Origin: Flavobacteriales bacterium
Lineage (GTDB): Bacteria > Bacteroidota > Bacteroidia > Flavobacteriales_F > PHOS-HE28
DNA length: 64,000 nucleotides
Assembly (NCBI GenBank): GCA_016718655.1
Contig: JADKCV010000021.1
Coordinates: forward strand, 6,905-70,904
Direction of reading: 5' to 3'
Part shown: positions 42,739 through 51,250 of the stretch, piece after piece
How positions within the stretch are numbered: the stretch's first letter is position 1
How the letters are laid out: every line of letters starts with the position of its first letter
Made by a program: the position numbers and the translations under genes
Notes under the pieces: generated by a model
Told to the model about the DNA's origin: nothing
Seen by the model: only the letters and a program-made list of their open reading frames with translations
Database searches by the model: none

Positions 42739-43182
42739 TCAGGCGATCCCGATCTCGCGCACCTTGGGTTTCACCGGTTCGGCCTTGGGTATCACCACCT
42801 TCAGGATACCGTTCGCGAAACTGGCCTCCAGTGCATCGATGTTCACCTTTTCGGGTAGGCGGAAGCTTCGGCTGAACCCATTGAGGACGAACTCGCGGCG
42901 GGTGAAGCGCTCGTTCTGATCCAGCTGCTCCTGCTTCTTTTCCGCGCTGATCGTCAGTACCTCGTTCTCCACGTGGATCTTGAGGTCCTCTTTGACGAAG
43001 CCCGGGGCCAGCACCTGCAGGTCGAAATGATCGTTGCGTTCCACGATGTTCACATGGGTCGTAGGCCGCTTGAGTTCATCCTGGCCAAGGAGTTGACCGA
43101 TATCCCGGCCGAAGAACTCGTTGACCAGTTCATTGAAGGGGCTTACAAAGACCGGGCGGGGGCTGAATTTCGTTAGGGTCAT
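42739..43182 (-). CDS. Hsp20/alpha-crystallin small heat-shock protein
   Basis: A 147-residue small heat-shock protein. The alpha-crystallin domain (about 40-135) has 'VNIVERNDHFDLQVLAPGF', 'VLTISAEKK' and 'FSRSFRLPEKVN', and the 'ANGILKVVIPK' closing strand. It forms oligomers that hold unfolding proteins in the cytoplasm. The start at 43182 ('MTLTKF') is preferred over 43212. The 110-bp upstream region is AT-rich and holds nested inverted repeats that may be regulatory. Confidence 0.93.
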   Translation of the reverse strand: MTLTKFSPRPVFVSPFNELVNEFFGRDIGQLLGQDELKRPTTHVNIVERNDHFDLQVLAPGFVKEDLKIHVENEVLTISAEKKQEQLDQNERFTRREFVLNGFSRSFRLPEKVNIDALEASFANGILKVVIPKAEPVKPKVREIGIA

Positions 43183-43230
43183 GGCTGACGTTGTTTGTTG
43201 GGTTGATAACACCCTTTCGCCAAACCCGAT

Positions 43231-43258
43231 GCCAGTGCTCAGAGCATGCCAATATGGC
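43231..43258 (-). promoter_or_regulatory. Nested inverted repeats upstream of hsp20
   Basis: TGCTC-A-GAGCA (43236-43246) and GCCA-ATA-TGGC (43248-43258) lie side by side, within repeated TGCCA units. On the minus strand, TTGGCATG followed by GAGCA gives a GG-N10-GC spacing as in sigma-54 promoters, but with mismatches. A heat-shock operator is an alternative. Confidence 0.35.
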
Positions 43259-43291
43259 TAATTGCTTTCAAGTTATACTGACTATATGGCA

Positions 43292-44023
43292 CTATTGAGG
43301 TAGGAACAGGAAGTAGACCGTGCCTTTTTGTATGCCCGATCCTGATCCACTCGCGTTGAACCGGGCCCGTCGCGTCGACGTCAATGCGTGCTCCAGCATG
43401 CATTCGTTCGTCGTGCTGGTCTCCGACGTCTTCACTTCGGCCTTCACCACGCGACCTTGTTGGTCCACGTGAACGGCAACTGCCACACGCCCCTGATCCT
43501 TGCAGAGGTAGCCGGGGACATCGTTCGCCCGCACGCGGTCCTTCAGATCGTGCCACACTGTGGTGGCCCCTTCCACCTTCACGGGCTCCGCAGCCTTATC
43601 GAGGTAGAGTTCCTTGTTCCATTTGCTGGGGTCCAGTTGTGGCATCTCCACATCCTCGCCTCGTTCGGTTCGTTCCTTGGCGAGCCGCTCGAATTCTTCC
43701 TGTTCCATGGCCCGCAGCTCCTCCTCGACCCGTTCCTCCAACTTGGCTTGGGAGAAATTCGGCTTCATGGCAGCGGTTATGTTGCTCGTCAGATTGGTCA
43801 CCTGACGCGGGGCGTCACTGTCCGGATGGTCCATCTCCTCAAGGATCTCCTGCATTTCTGGCTCGCTCACCACTTCAATGCGCATCTCACTGCGCTCCTC
43901 CTCGGTAGGTGTGGTTCGCACCGTGAGCCAGGTGAACGCGAAAAGGACCAGCGTATGCAGCGTTAGTGTGCCGATCACACCCACCTTGTTCTCTTCGAAC
44001 CAATCAAGCAATCGGAGGAGCAT
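43292..44023 (-). CDS. TonB-like energy-transducer protein
   Basis: A 243-residue inner-membrane protein: a transmembrane segment near the N-terminus (about 13-35, 'VGVIGTLTLHTLVLFAF'), a long acidic/coiled linker ('EEELRAMEQEEFERLAKE'), and a C-terminal TonB-fold domain ('GRVAVAVHVDQQGRVVKAEVK', shown in part). It resembles proteins that pass energy of the proton gradient to outer-membrane transporters, but lacks the Pro-rich linker of classic TonB, and no ExbB/ExbD or receptor is next to it. The start at 44023 lies 10 nt after the methyltransferase stop. It is the last gene of the fur operon. Confidence 0.7.
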   Translation of the reverse strand: MLLRLLDWFEENKVGVIGTLTLHTLVLFAFTWLTVRTTPTEEERSEMRIEVVSEPEMQEILEEMDHPDSDAPRQVTNLTSNITAAMKPNFSQAKLEERVEEELRAMEQEEFERLAKERTERGEDVEMPQLDPSKWNKELYLDKAAEPVKVEGATTVWHDLKDRVRANDVPGYLCKDQGRVAVAVHVDQQGRVVKAEVKTSETSTTNECMLEHALTSTRRARFNASGSGSGIQKGTVYFLFLPQ

Positions 44024-44033
44024 GGGGTCGCGG

Positions 44034-45443
44034 CTATTCTGAATTGTCCTGTCCGGTCGGGATGGAGGACCAAGATACACGCGTCACTGAAGGATGTGCC
44101 GCCCGTATGCGCCACGCAGAAGGCCATTGGTTGTTCCAGCGTCTGCCCGCTCCTTGCATCCACCCGAGTCCAAGTCCACGATGCACCACGCGGGTGGTAC
44201 CCCGTGCATCCAACGCGGGAAGGGCTTCCCCTTTCAAGTAGCGGATCGCCGACGGTTCATCGAGATCCAGTTCCGGGAAGGCGTCCTGGCGCAACAGAAG
44301 GCTCAACGCCAGCGCGGGATGTGGATGCAGGACCGGTCCCTTGGGTTGTGCGATGGGGATCCCTGGGGACACCACAGGCACCGCGGCCATGAGCGCATCC
44401 AAGGACCGTTGCCAGCGCACGTCCACGGCGTGCAGTATCGTCTTGTGCTCGGTCAGGTGGCTCCCGTTCGGGTCCACCAGGTGTTCCGACCAAGGTGATG
44501 ACGATCGACGCGCCGGGATGCTTGCATCGTGCGGGGTCCATGGTCCTGGTTTCCGCAACGCGGACAAGTAGAAACCTTCGCCTTGGATGAGATGGGGGTA
44601 GCAACGCCACCCGAGCCCAGGTGCTCCGGAGGTCACCACACCCAATGGGGCTGCGGTGGGGAGGATGGATTCCGCCCCTTGTTCCAACAAGTGGCGCACG
44701 TGATCCTCGTTCTCGCACTCCTCCCACGTGCACGTGCTGTAGAACAACACTCCTCCAGGCCTCAAACTCCTCCAAGCCACGTCCACCAGGTCGCGTTGGA
44801 CACGTGCACATTGCTGAACAAGACCGGGCGACCATTGCGTCAGTGCATGTGGGTCCTTACGGAACATGCCTTCACCGGAGCAGGGAGCATCCAACACCAC
44901 CACATCGAAAGTCCCGGGCAGACAGTGGAAGTGGTTGTTGTTACCAGCCGTCACCACCACATTGCCGTGGCCCCACTTCCAGAGGTTCTCTTGTAGCACC
45001 GATCGTCGTTGTCCGTCGACCTCATTGGCCACCAATAGGGAAGCAGGGGTAAGCAGGCTCCGGAGGTGTGTGCTCTTTCCCCCGGGTGCGGCGCAGAGGT
45101 CGAGGGCCAGAACGGTCCGATCGGTAAGTCCACAAACCCGGAACGCCTCCTCAAGGAGCATGCTCGACGCCTCTTGAACATAGTATGCACCTGCATGTAG
45201 GAAGGGATCGAACGTGAATGCCGGACGGTCCGGTAGCACGTGTCCGACACCGCACCATGGCACGGGGGTGCCGCAGGCGGGTGAGGGTTTCAGCGGGTTG
45301 GTACGGAAGCTTACCGGTGACGAAGCGGCCAGCGCGAGGTCCAGGGCCGTGGTGTCCACGCCGTGATCGGTGCGCAACCGAAGGGCCAACTCTTCGGGTA
45401 GGCCTGTGCGAGGTGGTGCGGTACCGGGCTTTGTGCGGCCCAT
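44034..45443 (-). CDS. RsmB/NOP-family rRNA m5C methyltransferase (RsmF-like)
   Basis: A 469-residue SAM-dependent enzyme. Methyltransferase motifs: 'LALDLCAAPGGKSTHL' (SAM binding), 'VVVLDAPCSGEGMFRKD' with the PC motif Cys, and 'LFYSTCTWEECENED' with the catalytic TC Cys. The C-terminal 150 residues form the RsmF-type RNA-binding/PUA-like region ('IRYLKGEALP', 'GLGWMQ'). It methylates cytosine-5 in 16S rRNA; RsmF itself acts on C1407 in E. coli. It lies 7 nt after purA in a tight operon. Confidence 0.9.
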   Translation of the reverse strand: MGRTKPGTAPPRTGLPEELALRLRTDHGVDTTALDLALAASSPVSFRTNPLKPSPACGTPVPWCGVGHVLPDRPAFTFDPFLHAGAYYVQEASSMLLEEAFRVCGLTDRTVLALDLCAAPGGKSTHLRSLLTPASLLVANEVDGQRRSVLQENLWKWGHGNVVVTAGNNNHFHCLPGTFDVVVLDAPCSGEGMFRKDPHALTQWSPGLVQQCARVQRDLVDVAWRSLRPGGVLFYSTCTWEECENEDHVRHLLEQGAESILPTAAPLGVVTSGAPGLGWRCYPHLIQGEGFYLSALRKPGPWTPHDASIPARRSSSPWSEHLVDPNGSHLTEHKTILHAVDVRWQRSLDALMAAVPVVSPGIPIAQPKGPVLHPHPALALSLLLRQDAFPELDLDEPSAIRYLKGEALPALDARGTTRVVHRGLGLGWMQGAGRRWNNQWPSAWRIRAAHPSVTRVSWSSIPTGQDNSE

Positions 45444-45450
45444 GGAGCGC

Positions 45451-46725
45451 TCAGTGCAGTGCGGCGGCGTTCCGCAACAAGGTCTCTGCTCGGTCCGGAC
45501 CCAGCGATACGATGGTCACCGGGACCCCCACGGCGGCTTCGATGTGGGCGATGTAGTGCTCCAATGCCTTGGGTAACGGGTCGCTCGCGCTGCACTCCCC
45601 CCATCCGTCCATTTCCTGGTAGACGGGTTCGATGTCCGTGGTGAGGTCATAGGGCATGCGCTCGGTCACCCGGCCTTGGTGGCGGTAACCGGTACAGACC
45701 CGCACGGAGCTCATGCCGGCAAGTACATCGGCCTTCATCATGGCCAGTTCAGTGACCCCGTTGATGGTGACCGCATAGCGCAGGGCCGGGAGGTCGAGCC
45801 AGCCGCAACGGCGCGCCCGACCTGTGGTACTGCCGAACTCACGACCCTTGGCGCGGATGGCTTCCCCCAGTTCATCGTTCAGTTCGGTTGGGAAAGGACC
45901 ACTTCCTACTCGTGTGCAATACGCTTTGAAGATGCCTACGACCTTCTCGATGCGATTGGGAGCGACGCCCAGGCCCGTGCATGCGCCCGCGCAAATGGTG
46001 TTGCTACTGGTCACGAACGGGTAGGTGCCGAAGTCGATGTCGAGCAACGTGCCTTGTGCGCCCTCGGCCAGCACGCGTTTCCCCGATCGAAGGACATCGT
46101 CCAGGTAGTTCTCGCTATCCACGAACCGTAGTTCACGCAACCGGGCCACCGCATCGAGCCACTCGGTTTCCGCGTCCACGGGGCGTTCCATGGGCTCATA
46201 GAGACCGAGGAGGCGTTCGTGTTTGCGCACGAGCGCGGAATATCGGTCCATCATGTCGGAACGTTCAAGGTCACCTACTCGGAGGCCGTTCCGTCCGGTC
46301 TTGTCCATGTAGGTGGGTCCGATGCCCTTCAGCGTGCTGCCGATCCGTTGCTTGCCCTTCTCGGCCTCGCTTGCAGCATCGAGGGTACGATGCGTGGGTA
46401 GGATCAGGTGGGCACGGCGTGATAGGAGGAGGCGATCGCGCACATCCACCCCCACGGCCTCCAGCGCGCTGATCTCCTTCATGAGCACGATGGGGTCGAT
46501 GACCACACCATTGCCGACAAGGTTCATGGTACCACCGCGGAACACACCACTGGGGATGGTGTGCAACACGTGTTTGCGTCCCTCGAAGATCAGGGTGTGA
46601 CCGGCGTTCGGTCCGCCTTGGAAACGTGCGATCACCGGATACTCCGGAGCGATCACATCCACCACTTTGCCTTTCCCCTCGTCACCCCATTGGGCGCCGA
46701 GCAGCACATCCATGCGCGCGCTCAT
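45451..46725 (-). CDS. purA: Adenylosuccinate synthase
   Basis: A 424-residue enzyme catalysing the GTP-dependent joining of IMP and aspartate, the first step from IMP to AMP. The diagnostic motifs are 'GAQWGDEGKGK' (P-loop, near residue 10), 'GGPNAGHT', 'GIGPTYMDK', 'LAEGAQGTLLDIDFGTYPFVTSS' (core shown in part) and 'RRCGWLD'. The length is normal. It lies 6 nt after the STAS gene and is followed closely by the rRNA methyltransferase gene. Linkage with fur and RSH is a known Bacteroidota arrangement. Confidence 0.97.
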   Translation of the reverse strand: MSARMDVLLGAQWGDEGKGKVVDVIAPEYPVIARFQGGPNAGHTLIFEGRKHVLHTIPSGVFRGGTMNLVGNGVVIDPIVLMKEISALEAVGVDVRDRLLLSRRAHLILPTHRTLDAASEAEKGKQRIGSTLKGIGPTYMDKTGRNGLRVGDLERSDMMDRYSALVRKHERLLGLYEPMERPVDAETEWLDAVARLRELRFVDSENYLDDVLRSGKRVLAEGAQGTLLDIDFGTYPFVTSSNTICAGACTGLGVAPNRIEKVVGIFKAYCTRVGSGPFPTELNDELGEAIRAKGREFGSTTGRARRCGWLDLPALRYAVTINGVTELAMMKADVLAGMSSVRVCTGYRHQGRVTERMPYDLTTDIEPVYQEMDGWGECSASDPLPKALEHYIAHIEAAVGVPVTIVSLGPDRAETLLRNAAALH

Positions 46726-46731
46726 GCGGGA

Positions 46732-47097
46732 TCAGGCGGGGATCTTCGCCACCGCCTCGTCCACCGTGGGCGTGATGATGAACACCGTGTCCAACTTGGT
46801 CACGATGAATAGTTGGCGCACGCTGTTGCTCATCCCGGCGATCAGCGTATCACCACCTGCGTTGCGGGTGCGGGTGAGCACATTGATCAGGATGTTGAGC
46901 CCGGTGCTGTTCATGTATTGCAGTTCGGACATGTCCAGGATCACCGATCGGATGCCAGAGGCCAATTCCGTGTCCAGGGTGGACATGAGCCGATCGGCCT
47001 GCTGCTGGTCCATGAGGCGTCCTTTCATATGGAACACCTTGCAGTTCGCGGCGTCGGAGATGGCCAGGTCGAAGGTCGGTTTGTCTGTCACGGTCAT
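46732..47097 (-). CDS. STAS-domain anti-sigma factor antagonist-like protein
   Basis: A 121-residue single STAS domain. Features are 'CKVFHMKGRLM' and the phospho-site region 'ILDMSELQYMNSTGLNIL', where Ser/Thr of 'NSTG' corresponds to the phosphorylated Ser of SpoIIAA. Such proteins bind anti-sigma factors or Rsb-like kinases and are switched by phosphorylation. No partner kinase is next to it. The start at 47097 overlaps the fur stop (ATGA), which fixes it; the earlier ATG at 47121 lies inside fur. It sits between fur and purA. Confidence 0.88.
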   Translation of the reverse strand: MTVTDKPTFDLAISDAANCKVFHMKGRLMDQQQADRLMSTLDTELASGIRSVILDMSELQYMNSTGLNILINVLTRTRNAGGDTLIAGMSNSVRQLFIVTKLDTVFIITPTVDEAVAKIPA

Positions 47098-47555
47098 GGG
47101 GCTTGGCGTTTGGCTTGGCATGTACTACAGATGCCATGGATATGGAGCGCGTGATACTGGACCTTGAATCCGAGCACATCACTCACGGTATTGCGTATCT
47201 GTTGGATCCTGGGATCGCAGAACTCCTGCACCTTGCCGCAGGATTCGCAGATCAGGTGATCGTGTTGGCGAAAGGCGTGGGCCTTTTCGAATTGGGCTTT
47301 TTCACTGGCGAACCGATGCTTGCGGACCAGGTCGCAATCCATCAATAGGTCCATGGTGTTGTAAAGGGTGGCACGGCTCACGCGGTAGTTCTTCGACTTC
47401 ATCCAAACGTACAACCGTTCGATGTCGAAGTGGCCTTCTTGCGCGTAGATCTCGCCGAGTATGGCGAAGCGCTCAGGCGTTTTACGATGCCCGTTCCGTT
47501 CCAGATACTCGGTAAAGATCCGCTGCACGTTGTCGTGCTGTTCGACCTGCACCAT
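47094..47555 (-). CDS. fur: Fur family transcriptional regulator
   Basis: A 153-residue repressor of the ferric-uptake-regulator family. An N-terminal winged-helix domain ('RKTPERFAILGEI', 'VSRATLYNTMDLLMDCDLV') precedes a dimerisation domain with metal ligands ('AHAFRQHDHLICESCGK', CxxC). A second pair, 'ICSTC', completes the structural zinc site. It represses genes for metal or peroxide stress when the metal is bound; iron, zinc or peroxide specificity cannot be told. It heads an operon with STAS, purA, the rRNA methyltransferase and a TonB-like gene. A perfect box TACATTTG ends 4 nt before the ATG. Confidence 0.93.
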   Translation of the reverse strand: MVQVEQHDNVQRIFTEYLERNGHRKTPERFAILGEIYAQEGHFDIERLYVWMKSKNYRVSRATLYNTMDLLMDCDLVRKHRFASEKAQFEKAHAFRQHDHLICESCGKVQEFCDPRIQQIRNTVSDVLGFKVQYHALHIHGICSTCQAKRQAP

Positions 47556-47559
47556 GGTG

Positions 47560-47567
47560 CAAATGTA
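47560..47567 (-). promoter_or_regulatory. Perfect -7 box 4 nt from the fur start
   Basis: TACATTTG on the minus strand matches TAnnTTTG exactly and ends 4 nt before the ATG, so the transcript should start at or next to the start codon. Confidence 0.6.
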
Positions 47568-47598
47568 ACTCCGGGCCGCCGACCAAGGCTACCGATCA

Positions 47599-49860
47599 CT
47601 ATTGGTCCACCCGTTCCACGATCCGCACACCCCGCACGCGCTTGAGCTTGTCCATCAATGAGTTCAAGTGGTCGGTATCATGCACATAGGCCATCACCTT
47701 GCCTTCGAAGATGCCGTCGTGGCTCTCGAAGCTGATCGCGCGCATGTTCACATTGTGCTCATGGCTGATGATGGTCGTGATCTTGTTCACCAGACCCACA
47801 TCGTCGATCCCGCTGAAGCGGATGCCCGCGAGGAACTCCACGGTGTCCTTGCCCTTCCACCGTGCCTTCACGATGCGGTAGGCGAAGTTGCTCATGAGCT
47901 GCACGGCGTTCGGGCAATTCACGCGGTGGATCTTGATGCCTTCGTTCATGGTGATGAACCCGAACACGTCATCACCGGCAATGGGGTTGCAACAGGGGGA
48001 GAGTTTGTACTCGATGCGCTGGAGATCATCACCCAACGAGAGCCCACCATGGTCGTGTCCCCTGATCTCGGCCACCACCTCCTCCAATGAACGTTCGTCC
48101 GGTTGTGGTTTGGTCTTGGGCAATACCAGTCGGCCGTTCTTGACATGCGGGGCCTTCAGGTCGGCCAACACATGCTTCCCTCGGGCCACCTGGTAGAACA
48201 GGTCCGTCGGGGAAGCCGTGTTGAGGTGTTCCACCAGCGTTTTGATATTGTTGTCATCCACCTTGGCGCCCCAGGTACGCAACTGCCGTTGCACACTTTC
48301 CCGTCCAACAACGGCCAGTTTCTGCTTTTGATCACGTAGGGCCTGCTTGATGCGGTGGCGTGCCTTGGCCGTTGCCACCAGGTTCAGCCAATCCTCCTTC
48401 GGTTGCTGTTTGCGTGACGTGATGATCTCGATCTGATCGCCGCTCCGCAGCGGTTGGCTCAAGGGGACCAGCTTGTGGTTCACCTTGGCTCCGATGCACT
48501 GCCGGCCCACCTGGGTGTGTATGTCGAAAGCGAAATCCAGTGCGGTCGCACCCGCGGGCAGGTTCCGCATCTCGCCCTTCGGCGTGAACACCACGATCTC
48601 GTCACTGAACAGGTCCAACTTGAAATCATTGACGAAATCGATGGCATTGGAGTTGGGGTCCTCCAGCATTTCACGGATCCTGTTCAGCCAGTTGTCCAAG
48701 GCCGAGGAAGGTTCCTCACCATCCTTGTACCGGTAATGGGCAGCAAGGCCCATTTCGGCGATCTCGTCCATCCGTTGGCTGCGGATCTGCACCTCCACCC
48801 AACGGCCACCCGGGCTCATCACCGTGGTATGCAGGCTCTCGTAACCATTTGCTTTCGGTAGGCTGATCCAATCCCGCAAGCGATCAGGGCTCGGCTGGTA
48901 GAAGTCGGTCACGATGCTGTACACCTTCCAGCAATCGGCCTTCTCCAATTCCGGTCGGGAGGTGATGATGATGCGGATGGCGAACACGTCATACACCTCC
49001 TCGAACGTGACGTGCTTCTTGAGCATCTTGTTGTAGATGCTGTGCACGCTCTTGGGCCGCCCCTTGATCTCATAGCTGAAACCCTCGCGATCCAATGATT
49101 CCCGGATGGGGAGGGTGAACCGGCTGATGAAGCGTTTCCGCACGGCCTCTCCCTTCTTCAGCTTCTGGCTGATCTCCTCGTACACCGTGGGTTCCTTGAA
49201 CTTCAAGGAAAGGTCCTCCAGTTCGCTCTTGATGCTGTAGAGGCCCAGCCGGTGGGCCATGGGCGCGTAGAGGTAGATGGTCTCGCTGGCGATCTTCAGC
49301 TGCTTGTCGCGCGCCATGCTCTCCAGGGTGCGCATGTTGTGCAGCCTGTCGGCCAACTTCACCAGGATCACACGTACATCCTGAGCCAAGGTGAGCAGCA
49401 CCTTGCGGAAATTCTCAGCCTGGATGCTGTCCGTGCTGAACTGCATGCCGCTGATCTTGGTGAGCCCATCGATGATGGTGGCCACCGTGGGACCGAAGAG
49501 GTCCTTCACATCGTCCAGCGTCAGGTCGGTGTCCTCCACCGTGTCGTGCAGCAGCGCGGCCACCACACTGGTCGCACCCAGCCCGATCTCCTCGGCACAG
49601 ATGCGCGCCACGGCAATGGGGTGGTAGATGTACGGCTCACCGCTCTTGCGCCGCTGGTCCTTGTGGGCTTCCACGGCGATGTTGAAGGCCTTGCGGATCT
49701 GGCGGCTCTCCTCGGCCGTACGTTGTCCCTTGATGGAACGCAGCAATCCCCGGTAGCGGCGCAGGATCTCCGCCTTCTCCGCCACCAGGTCGATCACCGG
49801 TCTGGCGGACGTTGCCGTGGGCTCAGCGGGCCGCGTGGGATGTTGGGGACCTTTATCCAT
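47599..49860 (-). CDS. Bifunctional (p)ppGpp synthetase/hydrolase (RSH)
   Basis: A 753-residue RelA/SpoT homolog that makes and degrades the stringent-response alarmone (p)ppGpp. Domains: HD hydrolase (about 50-200) with 'ALLHDTVEDTD' and 'LADRLHNMRTLE'; synthetase (about 255-365) with 'GRPKSVHSIYNKM' and 'KANGYESLHTTV'; TGS (about 410-470); helical and zinc-finger-like region ('YKLSPCCNPIAGD'); ACT (about 680-753). Key residues of both activities are present, so it is likely dual-function. It has a perfect box TACATTTG 16 nt upstream and precedes fur. Confidence 0.97.
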   Translation of the reverse strand: MDKGPQHPTRPAEPTATSARPVIDLVAEKAEILRRYRGLLRSIKGQRTAEESRQIRKAFNIAVEAHKDQRRKSGEPYIYHPIAVARICAEEIGLGATSVVAALLHDTVEDTDLTLDDVKDLFGPTVATIIDGLTKISGMQFSTDSIQAENFRKVLLTLAQDVRVILVKLADRLHNMRTLESMARDKQLKIASETIYLYAPMAHRLGLYSIKSELEDLSLKFKEPTVYEEISQKLKKGEAVRKRFISRFTLPIRESLDREGFSYEIKGRPKSVHSIYNKMLKKHVTFEEVYDVFAIRIIITSRPELEKADCWKVYSIVTDFYQPSPDRLRDWISLPKANGYESLHTTVMSPGGRWVEVQIRSQRMDEIAEMGLAAHYRYKDGEEPSSALDNWLNRIREMLEDPNSNAIDFVNDFKLDLFSDEIVVFTPKGEMRNLPAGATALDFAFDIHTQVGRQCIGAKVNHKLVPLSQPLRSGDQIEIITSRKQQPKEDWLNLVATAKARHRIKQALRDQKQKLAVVGRESVQRQLRTWGAKVDDNNIKTLVEHLNTASPTDLFYQVARGKHVLADLKAPHVKNGRLVLPKTKPQPDERSLEEVVAEIRGHDHGGLSLGDDLQRIEYKLSPCCNPIAGDDVFGFITMNEGIKIHRVNCPNAVQLMSNFAYRIVKARWKGKDTVEFLAGIRFSGIDDVGLVNKITTIISHEHNVNMRAISFESHDGIFEGKVMAYVHDTDHLNSLMDKLKRVRGVRIVERVDQ

Positions 49861-49876
49861 GGGAAAGCTCGTTCAG

Positions 49877-49884
49877 CAAATGTA
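49877..49884 (-). promoter_or_regulatory. Perfect -7 box upstream of RSH
   Basis: TACATTTG on the minus strand matches TAnnTTTG exactly, 16 nt before the ATG at 49860. Confidence 0.6.
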
Positions 49885-49917
49885 GTTGGGCGTTCCCCCC
49901 ACCACAGCAGGCTTCGC

Positions 49918-51192
49918 CTACTTCGCAGGCAGCACCTTCGCCGTCACCTCCCCGAAGCCGATGCGAACGCCGTTGCGCTCACCATGTCCGCGGATGATCA
50001 CCGTGTCACCGTCCAGGATGAACTTGCGTTCGCTGCCGTCGGCCAGGGTCAGGGGCTTGGTGCCCCGCCAGCTCAGCTCCAGCATGCTGCCATAGCTGCC
50101 GGGCTCCGGCCCACTGATGGTGCCGCTCGCCATCATGTCGCCGCAGCGGATGTTGCAGCCGTTCACCGTGTGGTGCGCGAGTTGTTGGGCCATGTTCCAG
50201 TACATGTGCCGGAAGTTGCTGCGGCAGACGCTGTTGGCCTTTCCGCCCTCGGGGGTGATCAGCACTTCCAACGCAATGTCGTAGCAGCCGTCGCGCTCGA
50301 TACGCAAGTAGGGCAGGGGCTCGGGCTCCTGCAAAGGGCCGGGCACACGGAAGGGTTCCAGGGCATCGAGCAGCACCACCCAGGGACTGATGCTGCTGGC
50401 GAAGTTCTTGGCCAGGAAAGGCCCCAGCGGCACGTATTCCCACGCCTGGATATCGCGTGCGCTCCAGTCGTTGAAGAGCACCAGGCCCAGGATGTGGTCC
50501 TCGGCCTCGGCGGTGCTGATGCGCTCGCCCAACGGCTTGCCGGCGTAGGTGATGAAGGCCACCTCCAGTTCGAAGTCCAGTTGTTTGGTGGGGCCGAAAA
50601 CGGGTGGCGCGTTGGGGTCCGGACGGGTCTGTCCCATGGGACGGCGCACGGGCACCCCGCTGGGGATGATGCTGCTGGCGCGGCCGTGGTAGCCCACGGG
50701 CAGGTGCAGCCAGTTGGGCAGGAGCGCGTTGGCCGGATCGCGGAACATGGTGCCCACGTTGGTGGCGTGGTCGCGGCTGCTGTAGAAGTCCGTGTAGTCG
50801 CCCACGGTCACGGGCAGGTGCATCGTCACCTGGTCCGGGGCCAGCAGGGCATCCTCGCGCAGTGTGCTGTCATCGCGCAGTTCGGCGTTGTCGTGGCGCA
50901 GCAGTTCGCTCAGCCGCGCACGCAGGGCCCGCACGGAGGGCGTACCGCCTTTCATCAGCTCGTTCAGGTGCGGCGCCAGAAAGGCTTCGCGGGGAATGCC
51001 CGTTCCGTCAAGCAGGCCGCTGTCCGCCAGGATGCTCAGGTCCACGATCACATCACCCACACGCGTCAGCGGCACTGGTGGTTCGCCGTTCCAACTGCCC
51101 ACGCCCAATGGCAGGTTCTGGATGGGGAAATCACTATCGGCGGTCACGGGGATCCAGGAGCGGAGGGCCGGGTCGTTGGCAGGGACGTTCAT
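49918..51192 (-). CDS. fahA: Fumarylacetoacetase
   Basis: A 424-residue enzyme for the last step of tyrosine and homogentisate breakdown, splitting fumarylacetoacetate to fumarate and acetoacetate. The N-terminal SH3-like domain ends near residue 120. The catalytic FAH domain has 'DYTDFYSSRDHATNVG', 'LPVGYHGRASS', 'LDFELEVAF' (metal ligand Glu), 'FNDWSARDIQAWEYVPLGPF' and 'RCGDMMASGTISGP'. The length is normal. A box CACCTTTG ends 4 nt before the ATG. Other tyrosine-degradation genes are not in the window. Confidence 0.96.
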   Translation of the reverse strand: MNVPANDPALRSWIPVTADSDFPIQNLPLGVGSWNGEPPVPLTRVGDVIVDLSILADSGLLDGTGIPREAFLAPHLNELMKGGTPSVRALRARLSELLRHDNAELRDDSTLREDALLAPDQVTMHLPVTVGDYTDFYSSRDHATNVGTMFRDPANALLPNWLHLPVGYHGRASSIIPSGVPVRRPMGQTRPDPNAPPVFGPTKQLDFELEVAFITYAGKPLGERISTAEAEDHILGLVLFNDWSARDIQAWEYVPLGPFLAKNFASSISPWVVLLDALEPFRVPGPLQEPEPLPYLRIERDGCYDIALEVLITPEGGKANSVCRSNFRHMYWNMAQQLAHHTVNGCNIRCGDMMASGTISGPEPGSYGSMLELSWRGTKPLTLADGSERKFILDGDTVIIRGHGERNGVRIGFGEVTAKVLPAK

Positions 51193-51196
51193 GGCA

Positions 51197-51204
51197 CAAA
51201 GGTG
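51197..51204 (-). promoter_or_regulatory. Candidate -7 box 4 nt from the fumarylacetoacetase start
   Basis: CACCTTTG on the minus strand differs from TAnnTTTG in the first base and ends 4 nt before the ATG. A divergent TATCCTTG (51236-51243) lies 7 nt before the gene at 51251. Confidence 0.45.
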
Positions 51205-51250
51205 CGAAGTGCGGCTGCATGGACATCACCCGCCGTATCCTTGCCCCACC

